Shown: positions 1 through 11,209, counted from the stretch's first letter. The stretch is 64,000 bases of DNA from Cymbidium sinense (GCA_021442155.1 CM038228.1:88927737-88991736); one strand, 5' to 3'. Program-made: numbers and translations. The notes: generated by a model not told the origin, from the letters alone.

Positions 1-469
1 CGTTGGAGATTCATAAGATTACTGTGAAAACTGGAGAGGTAATTCAAGCAGTATCAATCAGATTAAGCTTCATTGATAATGACAGACAGACAGAGTAATA
101 GTTTATCAAGATCTATTTTTTTTACTAGATTCTTGATCTGCTGAATCAAATTTATATCTTTGTCTGAATTGAAGAAAATGAGTTTTTAGGTAGAGGATGA
201 AATCCCTGCGTTCATGGAAAGATTATATAAATTTCTTCCAAGAAAGAGGTGAGGATATCTAAAGGAGAAGATTTGTTTAAAAGATTATATCGATTTGAGT
301 TAATTTAAAAGCAAATGGAAAGAAGAGAGAGGCGGCAAAGCAGAAATAGCTTAAATAAGAGAAATTTTAAGAGTGCATTGGGTGCTGATGGACCTGACTA
401 AAGTATCTCAAATCGCCAGATTCTAAAATACGAAGCAAGAAACAGAGAAAAACAGATCAAAGTTCTTAC
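1..469 (-). other. intron 1 of the KORRIGAN-type gene (partial)
   Basis: AT-rich sequence between the GTAAG donor at 469-465 and the window edge. No GH9 coding sequence was seen in any minus frame, so exon 2 must lie further left. Confidence 0.8.
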
Positions 470-851
470 ATTTCTGCGCATTGAAGAAGAGCAGAGCCTT
501 ATGTAACGCCTTGGAATACTCGTCGGGCGGCAGCGGACTTTGCCGGTGCTTGGGCAAGGATTTAGCTATAATTATGGGCACACCGATGACGACGAAGGCG
601 ACGAACACGGTCCCCAGCACCCACCACAGCAGCTTACGCTTGCAGACGAAGCAGCCCAAGTCAATATACTTATCGTTTCTCTTGGAAGCGACCTGCGGCC
701 CCAACAGCCAACTCTGCTGCGTCTCGTCGAGATATTGCCGGCGGCTGAGCGCCGCCCGGGGATCAACGTCGAGGTTCCGGCTTTGCTCGTCGTCGGTGGC
801 TTCCTCGCCATTGATCTCCAATGACCCGCCCCAGTGGTTACCGGCGAGCAT
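470..851 (-). CDS. KOR: KORRIGAN-type membrane-anchored endo-1,4-beta-glucanase (GH9), exon 1, partial
   Basis: This is the first coding exon of a type II membrane cellulase that acts with cellulose synthase at the plasma membrane and cell plate. ATG is at 851-849 and the exon encodes 127 residues plus one base. Visible are the HWGG-LEI start, the acidic ATDDEQSRNLD stretch, LDETQQSWLLGP (di-leucine 49-50), the tyrosine sorting motif YIDL (62-65), one membrane segment at about 74-96 (LLWWVLG to IIIA), a proline-rich linker and ALHKALLFFNAQK. The frame then leaves the family at a consensus donor (t|GTAAG, intron from 469), in phase 1, as expected for the Ser codon that follows in KOR proteins. 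The catalytic GH9 domain lies beyond the left edge. The WGG start and the WLLGP and YIDLG motifs identify the family securely; orthology to rice endoglucanase 10 is inferred. Confidence 0.93.
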
Positions 852-1545
852 GCTTGGCAGGAGCTCTCAGCTCAATGGAGGAAGTAGTTGTTAATGTCAA
901 TGAAGAGGGTGAAGAAACCTTTTACCAAGATGAGATTTTTGTAGATTGGAGGAGGGTGGTGAAGCAGCAGGGATTAGAGAATGAAGGGGAAGAGGAAGGC
1001 CGCCTCTCCTCTTTTTCTACAAAGGGTTTTGTTGGGAGTTCTGTGGTCGTTTTCAATGCGAGCTTCTGTGGGCAGAGAAGGTGGGGAGGAAATGGTTGAC
1101 TTCAAAAGAAGAAGGGAAGGAAAGAGAAGAGAAGAAGGGAGAGCAGCTGGGGTTACGCTGTCATGGCTTGAAGTAAGGGAAAGTTTAATCTTATTTTGCT
1201 GCGACTGCGACTGTTTTTGGCCTCTGATCATTAGATGAGTTGGGCAAAAGCAAATTACTTCTATTTTATTAATTTATTTTAAATTTATGTTTCTTTAAAT
1301 GATTTTTAAATTATAAATTCTATTGCTTCTTGACAATAATTTTTTAAATTTTTAATCAATTAAATTTCTAAGCACCTATTTAAATTGTATTTTATATTGA
1401 GCTAATGTATGGGGCATTTTTAAGGACATTTTAAGTTTAATGTGCATCAAAATTGATATATTATTAAAAGAACTCCTAATTAAAATACAAATCTTAATAT
1501 ATGTGTTATTGAACTTTCAAATTCTCCTTTAATCATCATAGAGCT
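852..1545 (-). promoter_or_regulatory. 5' leader and probable promoter region of the KORRIGAN-type gene
   Basis: On the minus strand about 400 bases before the ATG are rich in CT and TTC runs, typical of plant 5' leaders. Beyond about 1240 the sequence turns AT-rich and ends at an LTR at 1546. No clear TATA box could be fixed by eye. The plus-strand ORFs here are antisense artefacts. Confidence 0.5.
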
Positions 1546-2370
1546 TGATATGACAGAAAATTTCTACCAAAAACGAATCTTGATGTTAAAAAAGCAGTCA
1601 GAGACCTTCAAACTTTATCATTTGAAACTTTGAGATATCAGTTAAATCCCTAAATAGCTCTCAAACATGGAGTGTTTATAGTCAAATTGAGCGTCTCGAC
1701 GAGCCGGATCTAGTAAGCCCAAGATCTTACAATTCTGACTTCATTTGAGCATTCAAATACTTAAAATACATCAAATGATCAAAGGAATCATTTTGAGTCG
1801 TCCGATGGAGAGGAGTGGTTTGGATTATGCATATATTTACAGAGACAACACTCCTTCAATCTATAAATAGCCTCTCATTCCTCATATGAGGTGAGGCTAA
1901 GCAAGAGAGAGGAGAGAGCTCTAAAGCTTGAAGATCCTCCAAGCACAATCGTGCCACCACTCAACGGTCGTCAACCACCGCTGCCGTCAGCCGCCGCCGC
2001 TGATCCTCGCCGTCGTCAATCTCTGTTGGTCTCCATCATGACGACCTTCATCGTCAGTCGCTGTTCCCCGATGTTCACCAACATCTGCTACCACTAGCAG
2101 CTGTTACCACCTGAACGTAACTACATAGTTGTTGTTCCCTTCTCATATATAATTCTGTAATCCCGTTATCGGGAAGATTTTGTACTCTGAATCAGATACA
2201 TAGTGGAAGATTTTTATTGGGCTAGGCCCCGTGGTTTTTTCCCTCTTTACGAGGTTTTCCACGTTAAAATTTCGGAGTTTTATTATTAATTCTTCTTCAC
2301 ATTGTGTCTTGACTTCAAAGATAAAGGTAAAGACGTAAACTTTTATTCTACCGCAACTAGTTTTCTAGCA
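1546..2370 (+). repeat. 5' LTR of copy 1
   Basis: Starts TGATATGACA and ends TTTTCTAGCA; a few further bases (to about 2374) could belong to it. It contains a TATA box (CTATAAATAG, about 1861), a GA-rich tract (AGAGAGGAGAGAGCTC), a GC-rich Pro/Ala-like segment (1965-2015) and a downstream GGGCTAGGCC...GGTTTTCCACG block shared with the other LTR copies. It is 825 bp long. Confidence 0.82.
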
Positions 2371-2419
2371 CGCAATAGTTTGACGCCGTCTATGGGAAAC
2401 TGATTCTCATTATTTCATC

Positions 2420-2595
2420 TTGTATGGTGACTAAGTTCCCCAACAAGATCAAAACCACCATCAAGGTGTAACATTTCAAGCTTTTAAGGAGCACGAAGAA
2501 TGAAGATTCATCAAACTTCGTTCATTCAGATTTTGTCGGAAACTGGGGGGCAACTTTTAATCTTAGAAGATCACCCATGTTAATATGGTAAGCAT
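2420..2595 (+). other. short conserved peptide frame just inside the LTR element
   Basis: A frame starting ATGGTGACTAAG carries the stretch NEDSSNFVHSDFVGNWGAT. The inverted copy at 40503-40703 keeps NEDSSNFIPSDFIGNWGAT, with only conservative changes, in the same position after the primer site. Copy 1 has an in-frame TAA before this stretch. It may be the remnant of a gag start or a selected short peptide. No known domain was recognised. Confidence 0.45.
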
Positions 2596-2749
2596 TTAAT
2601 CGATTACCATCCCAAGAAACAAGTCAAAACTGGAGGATATTTCAACATTGAGAAGATATATAACTTTGCAAATTATGATTTTCCAATCATACTCATGGAA
2701 AAATAAGACCAAGGTTAAGGCGACTTTGGCTACAACCATAAATGAATGT

Positions 2750-4080
2750 TTTGATTGACCTCTTCCATATAGGTTACGTCATCGGTGAAGACTCGACAAA
2801 CAACCTAGGATAGGTCAAAAGGTCCTGGACTTACCGGCCTCTTCCATGTTAACGCGTCATCGATAACACTCGACAAACACGACCTCGGATGGGTCAAAAT
2901 CCTCAACTGATTCAATTCGACCTCTTCCATAGTTATGTCATGGGTAATACTCGACAAACAACCTCGGATGGGTCAAAAATCCTCGGCGATTTAATTCAAC
3001 CTCTTATCTGAGTTAACATCATCGGCGACACTCGACAAACAACCTAGGATAGGTCAAAGGTCCTTGGTGGACTTCCACGGCCTTCCCGAGTTAACATCGT
3101 AGGTAACACCACGACAAACAACCTCGGATGGGTCAAAATCCTCAAGCGGATTCAATTGACCTCTTCCATACAGTTACGTCTTGGTAACACTTTGACAAAC
3201 AACCTCGATGGGTCAAAATCCCGGATTGATTCAACCTCTTCCATGCAATTTGCGCGTGAGTAACACTTTGACAAACAACCTTGGTCAAAATTCTCGATTC
3301 AATTGATCTTCCAGATAGGTTAATGTCATTGAGTAAACACTCGACAAACAACTGGATAGGTCAGGTCAGTGGACTTCCCCATCTTCCACAGTTAACGTCG
3401 CCGGGTAACACTCGACAAATAACCTCGGATGGGTCAAAAATCCTCATCGGATTCTATTCAACATCTTCCATACAGGTTAACGTCATCGAGCAAACACTCT
3501 GAAAAATAACCTAGGATAAGTTGAAAGGTCCTTGGTGGACTTCCCACGGCTTCTTCCACACAGGTTAACGTCATCGGGTAATACCCTGACAAATAACCTC
3601 GGATGGGTCAAAAGTCCTCAGAAGATTCAACTCGACCTCTTCCATACAGGTTAATGTCATCGGGTAACACTCTGATAAATAACCTCGGATGGGTCAAAAT
3701 CCCGATTCAATTCAACCTCTTCCTTACAGTTAAAGTCATCTCTCGACAACAACCGGATGGATCAAAATTCTCGGAATTTAATCCAACCTCTTCCACAGGT
3801 TAACGCCATCGAGCAAACACTCAAACAACCTCGGATAGGTCAAAATTCACGGATTCAATTCAACCTCTTCCATATTAACGTAAACAACAAACAACCGGAT
3901 AGTCAAAGATCCTCGGCCGGATTCAATTCAACCTCTTCCATACAGTTAACATCATCGGGTAACACTCTAAACAACCGGATGGGTCAAAATCCTCGGATTT
4001 AATTCAACATCTTCCATATAGTCGCGTCGCCAGTCACACACGACAACAACCGGATAGGTCAAAGATCCACCCGCAACCAT
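2750..4080 (+). repeat. tandem array A, about 17 units of about 80 bp
   Basis: Each unit carries TCGACAAACAACC, then GGATGGGTCAAAATCC, then CCTCTTCCA and GTTAACGTCATCG. Seventeen ACAA(A)C/T-AACC landmarks are visible from 2797 to 4042. Units differ by many small indels. The same array, reverse-complemented, is at 39700-40440. Short ORFs here are artefacts. Confidence 0.85.
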
Positions 4081-5165
4081 CATCGCCGGTCATCCCGATT
4101 CACGTGCCTCCGCGATGATTACTGCGCCGGTTGCGCCGACCACCCCTTCGACCGCCAACCATCGTCGTCGGTCATCCCCACACCGACGGTTGCGCCAGCA
4201 TCATTACCGCTGTTACTTGCCGACCGCTTGCTCGACGCCAATACCGTCGCCGTCCGCAGCCCATTACCGACAATCTTGCGGTCCTACCATCGTCGCTTGT
4301 CATCACCCTCAGGCGTTATCGCCACGTCATTCGCGCCATTTGATGGCCGTACCGACCACACACCATTGGCCATTCGTACCGCCATGCGCTGACCAGCGGC
4401 AATCTCCGTGGTCACCACCATTTCGTAGGTCATCCCAAACTACCCGGCGTCGTTTCACCATCGGCTAAAGCGATTGCCGTTCGACCACCCTGTCGGTACG
4501 ACCACGGTCGTGGTCCAGCGCCGTATAGTCGGCCCGGTCCGCCGATTCGCAGGTCACCGTGACCATCGCCGCCATCTCGGGTAACCACCATGTCGTAGGT
4601 CATCCTCGCCGGTCATCTCGCACTGCGGCGTTAATTGTCACCGTCGCTGCGTATTCTGGTTGCCATGCCATTGCCGGCCGCTAATCGCGACCCTGTCGTA
4701 GCCCATTATACTCGATCGCGGTCACCACCCGACCATCGTCGGCCGATCTCCGGGTCACCACCATCATCGTCGGTCATCCAGCTTGCTCGGCGTCGATCAT
4801 CATCGCCATTGCCCAATTCGCGGTACCGCTGCCGGTAACCATCAGCCGGTCACCGCCAATTCATCGCCGTCCGCCGTGTCGCTGATCACCGGTCGCGACC
4901 GCGACCATCGCAACAATCTTATTTTGGTCACCACCATCGTCGGCGGTCATCGCCCGCTGACGTCATTCGCCAGTCAACTACTGTTGCCGTTCTTGCATTG
5001 CCGACCTCGTCGGTACCGACCCTGTCGCGGTCCATTGCACTGCATCGCAGACCATCCCGTCAATCTTCGCCGGTCCGCCATCATCATCCGGTCATCCTGG
5101 CTACACACCGGTCGCCCGCCGTCTCGGTTATCGCTTGCGATGCCCTGGGTCGGTCAGGTGGTCGA
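4080..5165 (+). repeat. tandem array B, GC-rich imperfect repeat
   Basis: GC-rich sequence repeating motifs such as CCATCGTCG, CGGTCATCC and GTCACC with irregular spacing. It sits between arrays A and C in both copies. The Arg/Ser/Pro/His-rich ORFs across it change frame freely and have no domain. Confidence 0.75.
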
Positions 5166-5199
5166 TTGATGCTTTCGGAAAGCGGAATAACTACACATT

Positions 5200-5605
5200 A
5201 TCTGCGGGCCTCGCCTCAAACCGGTCGGCACGAGGCGGTTGGCGCTTCTTTCGAGGAAAATCGGAACAACGGCGTATCTGCCGGCCTCGCCTCAAATCTG
5301 GTCCGACGAGGCCGGTTGACCCCTCTTTCGAGAAAAAATCGGAGCAATGACGTATACTGCGGGCCTTGATCGCCTCCAAATCCGGTCGGTCCAACGAGGC
5401 CGGTTGACGCCTCTTTCGAGGAAAACCGGAATCGATGTATCTGGCGGGCCTTGATCGCCTCAAACCCGGTCGGTCGGCGAGGCGTTAACGCCTCTTTGAG
5501 AAAACCGGAACACGGCGTATCTGGGCCTTGATCGCCTCAAACCCGGTCGGTTCGGAGGCTTGGCCTCTTTTAAGAAAAAAAACCTACGCAGCTTCGCCTC
5601 GAGCG
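5200..5605 (+). repeat. tandem array C, about 5 units of 75-82 bp
   Basis: Units carry GGGCCTCGCCTCAAA or GGGCCTTGATCGCCTCAAA, CCGGTCGG, CTCTTTCGAGGAAAA and GGCGTATCTG, beginning near 5203, 5279, 5358, 5440 and 5525. A diverged reverse version is at 38640-38935. Confidence 0.82.
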
Positions 5606-5729
5606 ACCTTCTCTCAAAAAGAGGAACATTAGAGCATATGAGAGTTGTGTCTCCTTACTTGACTGTAGGGGGGTTTTTATAGATCCACTATATGGGAAAA
5701 GAGAGAATAAATTAAAGGAAAAAAAAAAC

Positions 5730-5945
5730 CCCTCTCTTCATTATGACATTTAATTAGAAAAAAAATCTCTCTTCATTATGATATTTAATTAGAAAAAAAA
5801 CCTCCATTCATTATGACATTTAATTATAAAAAAAAAAACCCTCTCTTCATTATGAAATTTAATTAGAAAAAAAAACCCTCTCTTCATAATGGCATTTATT
5901 TAAAAAAAAACCCTATTCATTATGATATTTAATTAGAAAAAAATT
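5730..5945 (+). repeat. tandem array D, about 6 units of about 36 bp
   Basis: Repeats of CTCTTCATTATGACATTTAA followed by TTAGAAAAAAAA lie just before the polypurine tract. The spacer A-runs vary in length. Confidence 0.85.
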
Positions 5946-5997
5946 TCAAATATTTTTGGATGAATTAAGTAATGTCATCCAAAAATAGGGGGGCAAC

Positions 5998-6633
5998 TGA
6001 TATGACATTGAAAATTCTACCAGTCGAAGCACGAATCTTGATGTTAAAAGCAAGCTGATCTAAAGTTGAAACTGGTCGAGATCAAGTACTTAAAATATCA
6101 TTAGAAACTTTAGGATATCAGTTAAATCTCTAAATAGCTCTCAAATATGGAGTGTTTATAGTCAAATTGAGCGTCTCGACAAGCCGGATCTAGCAAGCCC
6201 AAGATCTTACAATTCCAACTTCCTTTGAGCATTCAAATACTTAAAATACATCAAATGATCAAAGGAATCATTTTGAGCCGTCCGATGGAGAGGAGTGGTT
6301 TAGATTTTGCATGTATTTATAGAGACGCCACTCCTCCAATCTATAAATAGCCCCTCATTCCTCATATGAGAGGAGGCCAAGCAAGAGAAAGGAGAGAGCT
6401 CTAAAGCTTGAAGATCCTCTAAGCACAATCATGCCACCACTCGACGGTTGTCAATCTCTGTCGGTCTCCATCATGACGACTTTCATCATTCGTCATTCGA
6501 TGTTCTGTGCTCTGCACCAAATTTATTACCACGAGCGTAACTACATAGCTGTTGTTCCCTTCTCATATATAATTCTGTAATCCTGTTATCGGAGAGATTT
6601 TGTACTCTGAATCAGATACATAGTAGAAGAATT
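5998..6633 (+). repeat. 3' LTR of copy 1, truncated
   Basis: Begins TGATATGACATTG directly after the polypurine tract and follows the 5' LTR closely for about 600 bases. It lacks about 45 bases of the GC-rich segment found in the 5' LTR (about 1970-2013). It stops near CATAGTAGAAG, where a different LTR fragment begins. Confidence 0.78.
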
Positions 6634-6639
6634 TATAAT

Positions 6640-7341
6640 AAATGATACTCCCATAATCTATAAATAACTCACCATTCTTCACATGAGAAGACCTAAGCTG
6701 GAGAGAAGAGAGAGCTCTAATACTTGAAGAATCTTCAAAGTATAATCGGGTCACCGCCCGACCGTCATCGGATCATGATTGTCTGGCCATCATCAAATCC
6801 TGCCACGCCGATCCACCACCACCGCCATGCTTGCCCAATCGTCATTTGGATAAGCGTGGTTGTTAGTCATCACCTCTTGCTGCCACCAATCACCTCCACT
6901 ATTACTGGATTGCCGCTGGCCACCACTATCGAACCACCGCCTAACCACCACTACCGGACCATCGTCTAGCCACTATCATTGGGTTACGGCTCGCCACCGT
7001 CATAGGTCGACATCGCCTAGCTGTCGCGACCAGACCATCATCATCGGACCGCTGCAGACCACCACCCGACCATTGCTCGATTATTGCTATCAGATCGTTA
7101 GACTACCATCTCAAGCAAAGCCTTCATCGTTGATCGAGTAAAACTTCTCGCAAAACCTACTCTTGTAAGCTATCATTCTCTAATTTTGGAGACATGATAA
7201 TAATTGTAATAAATATTGATATAATAAAATTATTTCTAAGTAGGCTAAGCCCCATGGTTTTTCTCTTCTTGGATTTTCCATGTAAAAATCATAGTGTCTC
7301 TCAAACTTCTTTTTTTGGTGTGAGGAACCTTCATGCAACAC
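6640..7341 (+). repeat. LTR fragment of a related subfamily
   Basis: Shares the CTATAAATA TATA-like box, GA-rich tract (AGAGAGAGCTCTAA), a CCACC-rich GC segment and the later GGCTAAGCCCCATGG...TTTTCCATGTAAAA block with the other LTRs, but is diverged. It lacks the LTR start. Its right side is cut by the Harbinger element at 7345. Confidence 0.6.
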
Positions 7342-7356
7342 TAAGGCGTTGTTTGG

Positions 7357-8592
7357 CTGCCTTGTGAGCGATTCTGTTGTGTGCGATTTACTCCACGCCG
7401 TAGGGACCATTTGATTTTCCTTCCGCGACCGAATTTCTTGAATATAGGCCGCAGCTGTCGCGAAGCTGCGACTCGGTTCTCCCTTTTGTGGCCCGCTATC
7501 TACGACTTTTTTCTTCCTAAATTATCCTTCCGAATGCGGAAAGACTGTGCTCCCCATGTGCCCTTGAAACATTTTTTTTCCTAAGGAAACGAGATTTTTG
7601 CTCTTTCCCCGTAGCCGATCTCGCCCGCAGGGCTTGTTCTTTGGTCTCCTAGTGCTTTTTTGCCGGCAGAGAGTCTTCTTCTTCTATGAACGTCGTAAAG
7701 GTAACCCTCATCTTTCCTAAACTCCATCAGACATCTTCTTCATCCTTTTATTCTTATTCCTTCTGTGATCCGTCCTAATCTTCCCCATGCCAGAAACTCG
7801 AGTCATCTGCCACTTTCCATCCTTTTTCTCCTTGTTCCTTCTTCGACCAATCTACTTTAAGCGGTATAAATGCTTATTCTTTTATAGCATTTAAGGTTCA
7901 TTGTTTGTTTGTTTGTTCGGATATGGTGAAAGATGTTGGAAAATTGTCCCCATCATTATAACTTATAAGTGTTCAGTAGGAAAGTCATGGAATTTAATTC
8001 ATTTTGTGAAGGCTTGTCTAGCACAGGTATGTGATGGTATTGAAGTGAGTTCCTCTTTGGATATGGGTTATTTTGCAAAAAAAAAAAAGTAGCTCTACTA
8101 TTGCTTTCAAGAGTTGGAGAGTTTTTTTTTCATAGCATGATTTTCTTAAGTGTTAACGTAACATTATCTTTTTGAATTCATGTTGGAGATGTTTACAAAG
8201 AATGTTTTGTGGTTTATGCTTTTTTTCAGTGATAATTACAATCCTATGCCTTGATGGTTGCTCCAGATTATTTATGAGCCTTTCAAACAATAAATTAAAT
8301 GATGGTTTCCATTTATTAATATTTGGGATTGTTGCATATAAATGATTTATGATCCTTGATAGTTCTACCCATTTCCTTCACTGATTTTTCATTGCAAACA
8401 AGAGAAAAATAATATTTCTATTAATATTTCTTGTATAAAAAATCACTACTTTATCATATAATGCTCACAACTTTTTGATTGTTGTCTGATAATAATTCAT
8501 TTTTTATCCCCTTTAGTTTGTGTTATAATAACACAAGCTTATAATGGGAAACCCAAGGGAAGGTGGAGCACGTGCTACATAGGAGAGAGAGA
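7357..8592. other. left subterminal region of the Harbinger element
   Basis: Moderately GC-rich near the end (7380-7700), then AT-rich. ORFs at 7381-7584 and 7901-8092 show no domain. It probably holds the transposon promoter and a 5' untranslated exon, but nothing specific is visible. Confidence 0.4.
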
Positions 8593-9496
8593 TGAAAAAA
8601 ATATTTTGTGATCTTTGTCTCAAAGAGATAAACTTAGGAAATAGACCGACAACCTATTTTAATAAAGAGGGTTTGGAGAATTTAACAAAAAAATTTAAAG
8701 AGAGAAATGGAAGCGATTATAACAGGACCTAACTTAAAAATAAATAGGATCGGTTGAAAAAGGATTGGGAATTGTGGAAAGAGTTGAGACAAAGATTAAC
8801 TGGTTTGGGATGGGATCCTAGAAAGAAGATGATTGACACATTAGATGATTGGTGGCGAGAAAATATACAGATCAATTTTCTATACCCACTTGTTCATACT
8901 AGTTACTTCTCACAGAGATTGTGGACATTACATGTGACCATTATGTTAAATTGGAGATATTGCCAAATGCAAAGAAAACTAGATATTGTGGCATAGACCC
9001 TGAAATGGAAGAGAAGTTAGATCTGATGTTCAGTGGTGTAATTGCTACGGGTGTCTATTCTTGGACACCAAGTCAAGAAATTGATGTAAGTGGGCAAGAA
9101 CATAGACACTCTGAGCAAAGGTTTGGTTCAAATGATTCAAATCAAGAATCATTACATGCCACTGATTCCACACCGAATCCAATCATGCTAGGTATCCACC
9201 ATCCTTAAGACCAAGAGGTCAAAAAAAGGAAGGGAGGTGTTGGATTCGTCTGGCCTCAAATATCCCAGTTAGTTATTACATGCACTTCTAGAGCGAACAG
9301 GGCGATTGCATCTCTGTCATTGTTTGAGACGATCATCATTTTAGATAAAATCTCTAAATTTTTGTAGATATTCCTCTGTATCTGCATTCATTGAGGTTGC
9401 TTGAAGATGCAAACAAGCGAGAGATCTTCATGACCATGACACCTGCATGGAGAGTTCATTTTCTTTGCTATTATTTGAAAAACATGATGTTTAGCT
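8593..9496 (+). pseudogene. PIF/Harbinger ORF1, Myb/SANT-like DNA-binding protein, broken
   Basis: One frame from 8593 reads FCDLCLKEINLGNRPTTYF, then the SANT-like pair KKDWELWKEL and GLGWDPRKKM...DDWW typical of the plant Myb/SANT-like domain of Harbinger ORF1 and related proteins. Two in-frame stops (TAA then TAG, before RLKKDWELW) sit where the family has Gln and Trp. A probable intron (about 8893-8970) joins to RYCGIDPEMEEKLDLMFSGV. The C-terminal part reads LLEDANKREIFMTMTPAWR (about 9400-9460), a conserved tail of this family. ORF1 normally helps the transposase bind transposon ends. This copy is dead. Confidence 0.75.
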
Positions 9497-9862
9497 AGGT
9501 TGCATCTGGTTTAGGATGTTTTAGTATTTGTCATGTCTTAAACTTCTTTATAATATGGTAGAACTTGGTTTTCCCTTTTTATGTGATACATTTGCATATG
9601 ATTGCTTCAGAACTTCTTTGGAAATTAACAGCAGCTTCGTTGCTTTTGATATATGAAATATTGATATGCAAATTTTGTTTAGTTGTTAAATCTATAATGG
9701 CTAAAGTAGTGAAGATATAAGTTCTGTTATTGGTTGTAGTTATGGAAACGGATGGTGATGACCAGTCTATGATTGTCATTTGTACTGTAGTTTGCTTAAC
9801 AAATGAGTACTATGAGTCTTATATTTGCAAGATTTCATAAATGACTTTCAAATTAGTGAAAA

Positions 9863-11098
9863 GTGGTCACTAAGTTACTTGCACGACACCCAGTGAGATT
9901 TCATAACATATTTTATGTGTCACAAATAATTTTCACTGACCTATTATATGAGTTACAAAATTTTCATGGACTTTGTGGATCTTCTAGGACTACAACTAGA
10001 GAAGTCTTGGCCCTAACGATGTATTTATTATCGCATAATGAATATATCAGGGCGACTAACAAGCGATTTCAACAGTCATCTGAAACCATAAGCAGATACT
10101 TTTTAATTGGCCTTGATGCTTTGGTTAGTTTATCAACTAAGGTTATAAAGCTAATAGATTCAACTTTTCAGAATATGCTAGATGAGATTTTGCATGATTG
10201 TCGCTATTATCGCTACATGCCATATTTTAAGGTGAACTTCATTTTCTATTTTATTTTTAACAGTCATCTGAACTTCATTTATAAGCATCAAACTCTAATG
10301 TAGGATTGCATTGGAGCAATTGATGGGACACACGTAGATGCTCGTGTGCCTTCAAGTGATAAAGTAGCTTATATTAGTCGATGTGCTTCACCTACTCAGA
10401 ATGTAATGACAGTCTGTTATTTCAACATGTGCTTCACCTTTTTAATGACTGGGTGGGAAGGAAGTGCACATGATAATCACATATTCAAGAATGTCATACA
10501 TCATAGAGAAAATAACTTTCCACTATATTCTCTAGGTATTACCGCATTGAGTCATTTATTCATTACAAAGAAATTATTATTAACGCATGTACTTACAAAT
10601 TTAAACAGAAAAATATTATCTTGTAGATGTTGCTTATTAAATGCAATGAGGATTCTTGAAACTTTTTTTGGATACAAAATGTTATATGCTTGATTTTGAA
10701 AGGAGCAACAAGATATTAGGGGAATGAAATAATTATTTAATAAATGACACTCATCGTTGTGTGGTGTAATTGATCAATCTTCTGGAGTATGAAAGAAGAA
10801 ATAGGTTATTATGTGTGATATGCCTACATACCCCTTCAAGAAGCAGGTTAAAATCATTGCAGCTACAATGGCTCTCCATAATTATATATGTCATCACCAA
10901 TAACACAATAACATTGAGTTCAACATTGTAGAGAATGATTAATCATTTGTTCCACCTGAAGTATTTGAATATCGATTGGGTCACTTAGTAGTAGAAGCTA
11001 GCTAATACTCAACAGAATTTGAGACACTAGAAGGAGAAGGAGATGATGAGATGAAAGAGTTAAGATAATAGATTACATATGCATTAGATTGTGCTTAG
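9863..11098 (+). pseudogene. PIF/Harbinger DDE transposase (HARBI1-like nuclease), broken
   Basis: The N-terminal part contains SSRTTTREVLAL...YLLSHN and RFQQSSETISRYF, the helix-turn-helix region of HARBI1-like proteins. A probable intron (10232-10303; AAG|GTGAAC to TGTAG|GATTGC) leads to DCIGAIDGTHV (first Asp) and then TQNVMTVC and GWEGSAHDNHIF (second Asp). A further probable intron ends before KYYLVDVAY (about 10610). Downstream, in shifted frames, are DFERSNKI, the region normally holding the catalytic Glu (here VIDQSSGV followed by TGA) and PTYPFKKQVKIIAATMALHN (about 10830-10890), then an acidic tail. Multiple frame changes and stops show that it is inactive. Confidence 0.85.
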
Positions 11099-11162
11099 GT
11101 TTGAATGTGGCTTCTCTAATTGGACCTTGTTCCTCCATGCAACTGCTCCAAATAGGCCCTGG

Positions 11163-11165
<3 letters not shown>

Positions 11166-11205
<40 letters not shown>
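11166..11205 (+). repeat. (AG)n microsatellite
   Basis: Uninterrupted AG dinucleotide run of about 20 units, just after the transposase. Confidence 0.97.

Positions 11206-11209
<4 letters not shown>

Larger units (their letters stand above)
1546..6633 (+). mobile_element. non-autonomous LTR retrotransposon, copy 1
   Basis: The element has a 5' LTR (1546-2370), a primer-binding-site-like sequence just after it (TTTGACGCCGTCTATGGGA, about 2379-2397), an internal region of about 3.6 kb, a polypurine tract (AAAAATAGGGGGGCAAC, 5981-5997) and a 3' LTR that starts with the same TGATATGACA at 5998. The 3' LTR breaks off near 6633. There is no gag-pol; the internal region is four consecutive tandem arrays. 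A second copy lies inverted at 37345-41596 with the arrays in the same order. The primer-site form resembles that of Tat-lineage gypsy elements, so it is probably mobilised by an autonomous relative (inference). Size and lack of coding fit a LARD. Confidence 0.82.

Noticed and set aside
540..824. 94-aa plus-strand ORF
   Set aside because: Antisense shadow of the KORRIGAN exon.
4115..5369. Several overlapping Pro/Arg/His/Ser-rich ORFs
   Set aside because: They arise from GC-rich tandem arrays B and C; frames shift between units and no domain is present.
2750..5945. Possible CRISPR-like arrays
   Set aside because: Units are contiguous imperfect tandem repeats without constant repeats and unique spacers, in a plant retroelement.
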